NCBI RefSeq assembly: GCF_002250835.2
Contig: NZ_NOJY02000012.1
Span: 51,946 to 115,945, forward strand
Length of the DNA stretch: 64,000 bases
Reading direction: 5' to 3'
Source of the DNA: Romboutsia weinsteinii
GTDB taxonomy: Bacteria; Bacillota; Clostridia; Peptostreptococcales; Peptostreptococcaceae
The notes beneath the pieces were generated by a model that saw only the letters and a program-made list of their open reading frames with translations, was not told the origin of the DNA and ran no database searches. The position numbers were made by a program, and so were the translations under genes. Below are positions 62,688-64,000 of this stretch, piece after piece (positions within the stretch are counted from its first letter, which is position 1; each line of letters opens with the position of its first letter).

Positions 62688-63123
62688 TTAGACATCATAT
62701 TTAAAAATATAACTAATTATCTCTAAATTATTATTTATATCATCGTAACTATCAGACGTCGGCTCTATATTAATCTTTTTTATTACATCATCAGCGCTTA
62801 AATTATTTGTTGTAGCAATATCTTTAGAAATTTCATTATACGATTTCAATAATTTATAATCTTTATTATCTACAGTTTCAGATATTTTTTCATATAAACT
62901 TATATCCTCTACAATTGCACTTATAGATAATTTTCTAGAATCATTAGCCACTTTATATTCCAAACCAACGTTATTAGCTCCATCCCCTGCACCATAACTT
63001 ATCTCACTTAACTTTTCCTCTTCATTTTCAAAAGCAGATTTAATAATTAAAGACTCACTATCATTATTAAAAATATGTTGTGAAAACACAAATTAATAAT
63101 CCTAATAATAGTATCTTCTTCAT
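62688..63123 (-). pseudogene. Secreted protein gene with a one-base frameshift
   Basis: An ATG at 63123 (GGGG upstream) starts a good signal peptide (MKKILLLGLLICVFTTYF) that hits a stop at once. The adjacent frame then runs 133 codons from 63089 and continues naturally as NNDSESLIIKSAF. Removing one base from the run of five T (plus-strand A, 63069-63073) joins them into one protein of about 145 residues. It may be a real inactivation, a phase-variable tract or a read error. The mature part is acidic and unrecognised. Confidence 0.7.
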
Positions 63124-63249
63124 GTTTGAATTATCCCCTTATAATTAACTTTATAGCTAATTTACATTATATCAAAGTATTTTACATAATTATACATCTT
63201 AAGTCTCTTCTATAAATCTATTCTTAATTATATGTTTTGTAATAATACA

Positions 63250-63272
63250 AGGCTATGTTCAAAACATAGCCT
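63250..63272 (-). terminator. Hairpin after the last gene of the window
   Basis: Perfect 10-base arms AGGCTATGTT/AACATAGCCT with a 3-base loop, 45 bases past the stop. The T tail is weak. Confidence 0.6.
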
Positions 63273-63316
63273 CTATCTCACATTTTAATAGTTTTATTTA
63301 TAATTCCTATAAAATA

Positions 63317-64000
63317 TTATATCTCATTAACTTCTAATCTTAATATCACTAGCTTTTCATTTTTACTTAAAACTTCTTTTATTGATTTTTCCATTTTGTT
63401 CTTATCCTTATGCATAGTAGGTGAATATGTCTTATACTTTCCATCAACCTTATATCCTCTAGTAAAAGATATAATCGGAATATCTTCATTTGCATTAAAA
63501 TCTGCATCTTGAACAAGTCCAGATTCATTATAATTTGTTGGACAGTAGTACTTCATAGTATCAATGATTTCTTTATTTTGTATTATATGTATCTTCATAT
63601 CTCTTCTACTTCCACCCTCCATAAAGGTATCCCCATAAATAAGATGCATACTCTCTGTACCTACTATATCTTTTGATAATAATTCTTCTGTACTAACTTT
63701 CTTTTCTCCCTCATAATAATCTGAGTATATTTTTATATTATATTTTTTTCCTACTTCTAATCTATTAAGCTCTAGTGCTTGAGGGGCGATAATGTTAATA
63801 TTTTTTTCAATTTCATTGAAATCATCACTATTAGGATTAAGTGAATAAAGATTAAAATCACCAGTAGACTTCTTTCTCATTGAATTTATTATATCTTCTG
63901 TAAATCCATTACCTTCAAAATAATTATCTATTTTTTCTTGTGCAATTTCTATACTATCCCCTTTTTCTAGTCCTATAGACATCTTAGTTAGTGCATATAC
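63317..64000 (-). CDS. Unknown protein, N-terminus possibly outside the window
   Basis: The frame from the ATG at 63982 gives 221 residues, and it stays open to base 64000 (V-Y-A-L-T-K before that ATG), so the real start may lie beyond. The sequence is acidic and Lys-rich, with an N-terminal IEIAQEKIDNYFEGNGFTEDIINSM helix, a central YNIKIYSDYYEGEKKVSTEELL strand region and a C-terminal 'KLVILRLEVNEI' strand. Its 'NPNSDDFNEIEKNINII' resembles 'EPTSDSYDDINNNLEII' in the frameshifted downstream gene, so the two are probably related secreted proteins. Confidence 0.7.
   Translation of the reverse strand, partial: VYALTKMSIGLEKGDSIEIAQEKIDNYFEGNGFTEDIINSMRKKSTGDFNLYSLNPNSDDFNEIEKNINIIAPQALELNRLEVGKKYNIKIYSDYYEGEKKVSTEELLSKDIVGTESMHLIYGDTFMEGGSRRDMKIHIIQNKEIIDTMKYYCPTNYNESGLVQDADFNANEDIPIISFTRGYKVDGKYKTYSPTMHKDKNKMEKSIKEVLSKNEKLVILRLEVNEI

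Overview
The window is AT-rich chromosomal DNA from a spore-forming, Gram-positive Clostridia-type bacterium. The Peptostreptococcaceae (Clostridioides, Paraclostridium, Romboutsia relatives) fit best. The grounds are strong AGGAGG/GGGGG ribosome binding sites, frequent GTG/TTG starts, a queK-queT-queL queuosine-salvage cassette of the kind known from C. difficile, BceRSAB and BlaI/M56 modules, a split transketolase, and a Cys-rich coiled-coil protein resembling spore-surface proteins. Most genes lie on the minus strand. I see no tRNA, rRNA, CRISPR array or intact insertion sequence.

Layout. 1-2.5 kb: Cys-rich protein (cut by the window edge), a small acidic protein, a lipoprotein with two tandem repeats, and a Lys/Ala/Thr-linker DNA-binding protein. 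2.8-5.2 kb: queuosine salvage operon behind a preQ1-I riboswitch whose loop can compete for the RBS-sequestering strand. 5.5-11.5 kb: secreted hydrolase, small secreted protein, ECF sigma/DUF4179 anti-sigma pair, VanZ-like protein, CoA-binding protein, and a DUF2089-type three-gene operon. 11.8-14.2 kb: BlaI repressor with an M56 sensor protease and two operators. 14.5-22.5 kb: MgtC, then an ABC importer plus cytosolic glycerophosphodiesterase, divergent from a LacI regulator fused to a solute-binding-protein domain. 22.5-27.1 kb: BceRSAB antimicrobial-peptide detoxification module. 27-33 kb: DUF3189, Eis-type acetyltransferase, asparaginase and NhaC antiporter, divergent from an RpiR regulator. 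33-36.5 kb: tandem-HTH MerR regulator with its ABC-2 exporter, a 34-aa peptide gene, and a methyltransferase with a partial duplicate. 36.8-39.2 kb: a small membrane protein gene and its decayed copy flanking guanine deaminase.

39.4-50.6 kb is the most interesting part: a complete RiPP (ribosomally made, post-translationally modified peptide) gene cluster. It holds a LytTR response regulator and GHKL kinase, two radical SAM/SPASM enzymes (the first with an N-terminal RRE-like domain), a 62-aa precursor with three Cys and a Lys-Arg-Trp-Ile-Trp core, a MacB-like ABC pair, a cytosolic subtilisin-type protease and an ABC exporter. Two inward-facing remnants of the same insertion-sequence end (about 53 bp, 5 mismatches, in inverted orientation) bound it, so it looks like an acquired island. 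I cannot place it in a named RiPP family.

50.7-63 kb: pentose metabolism. One operon has a PRD regulator, an ascorbate/pentitol-type PTS (IIA, IIB, IIC) and a transaldolase. A second has ribokinase, ribose pyranase, split transketolase and a near-identical second transaldolase. A GlpF-type channel and a LacI regulator follow, with cre-like sites before rbsK and glpF. The right edge has a secreted-protein gene with a one-base frameshift and one gene open at the window end.
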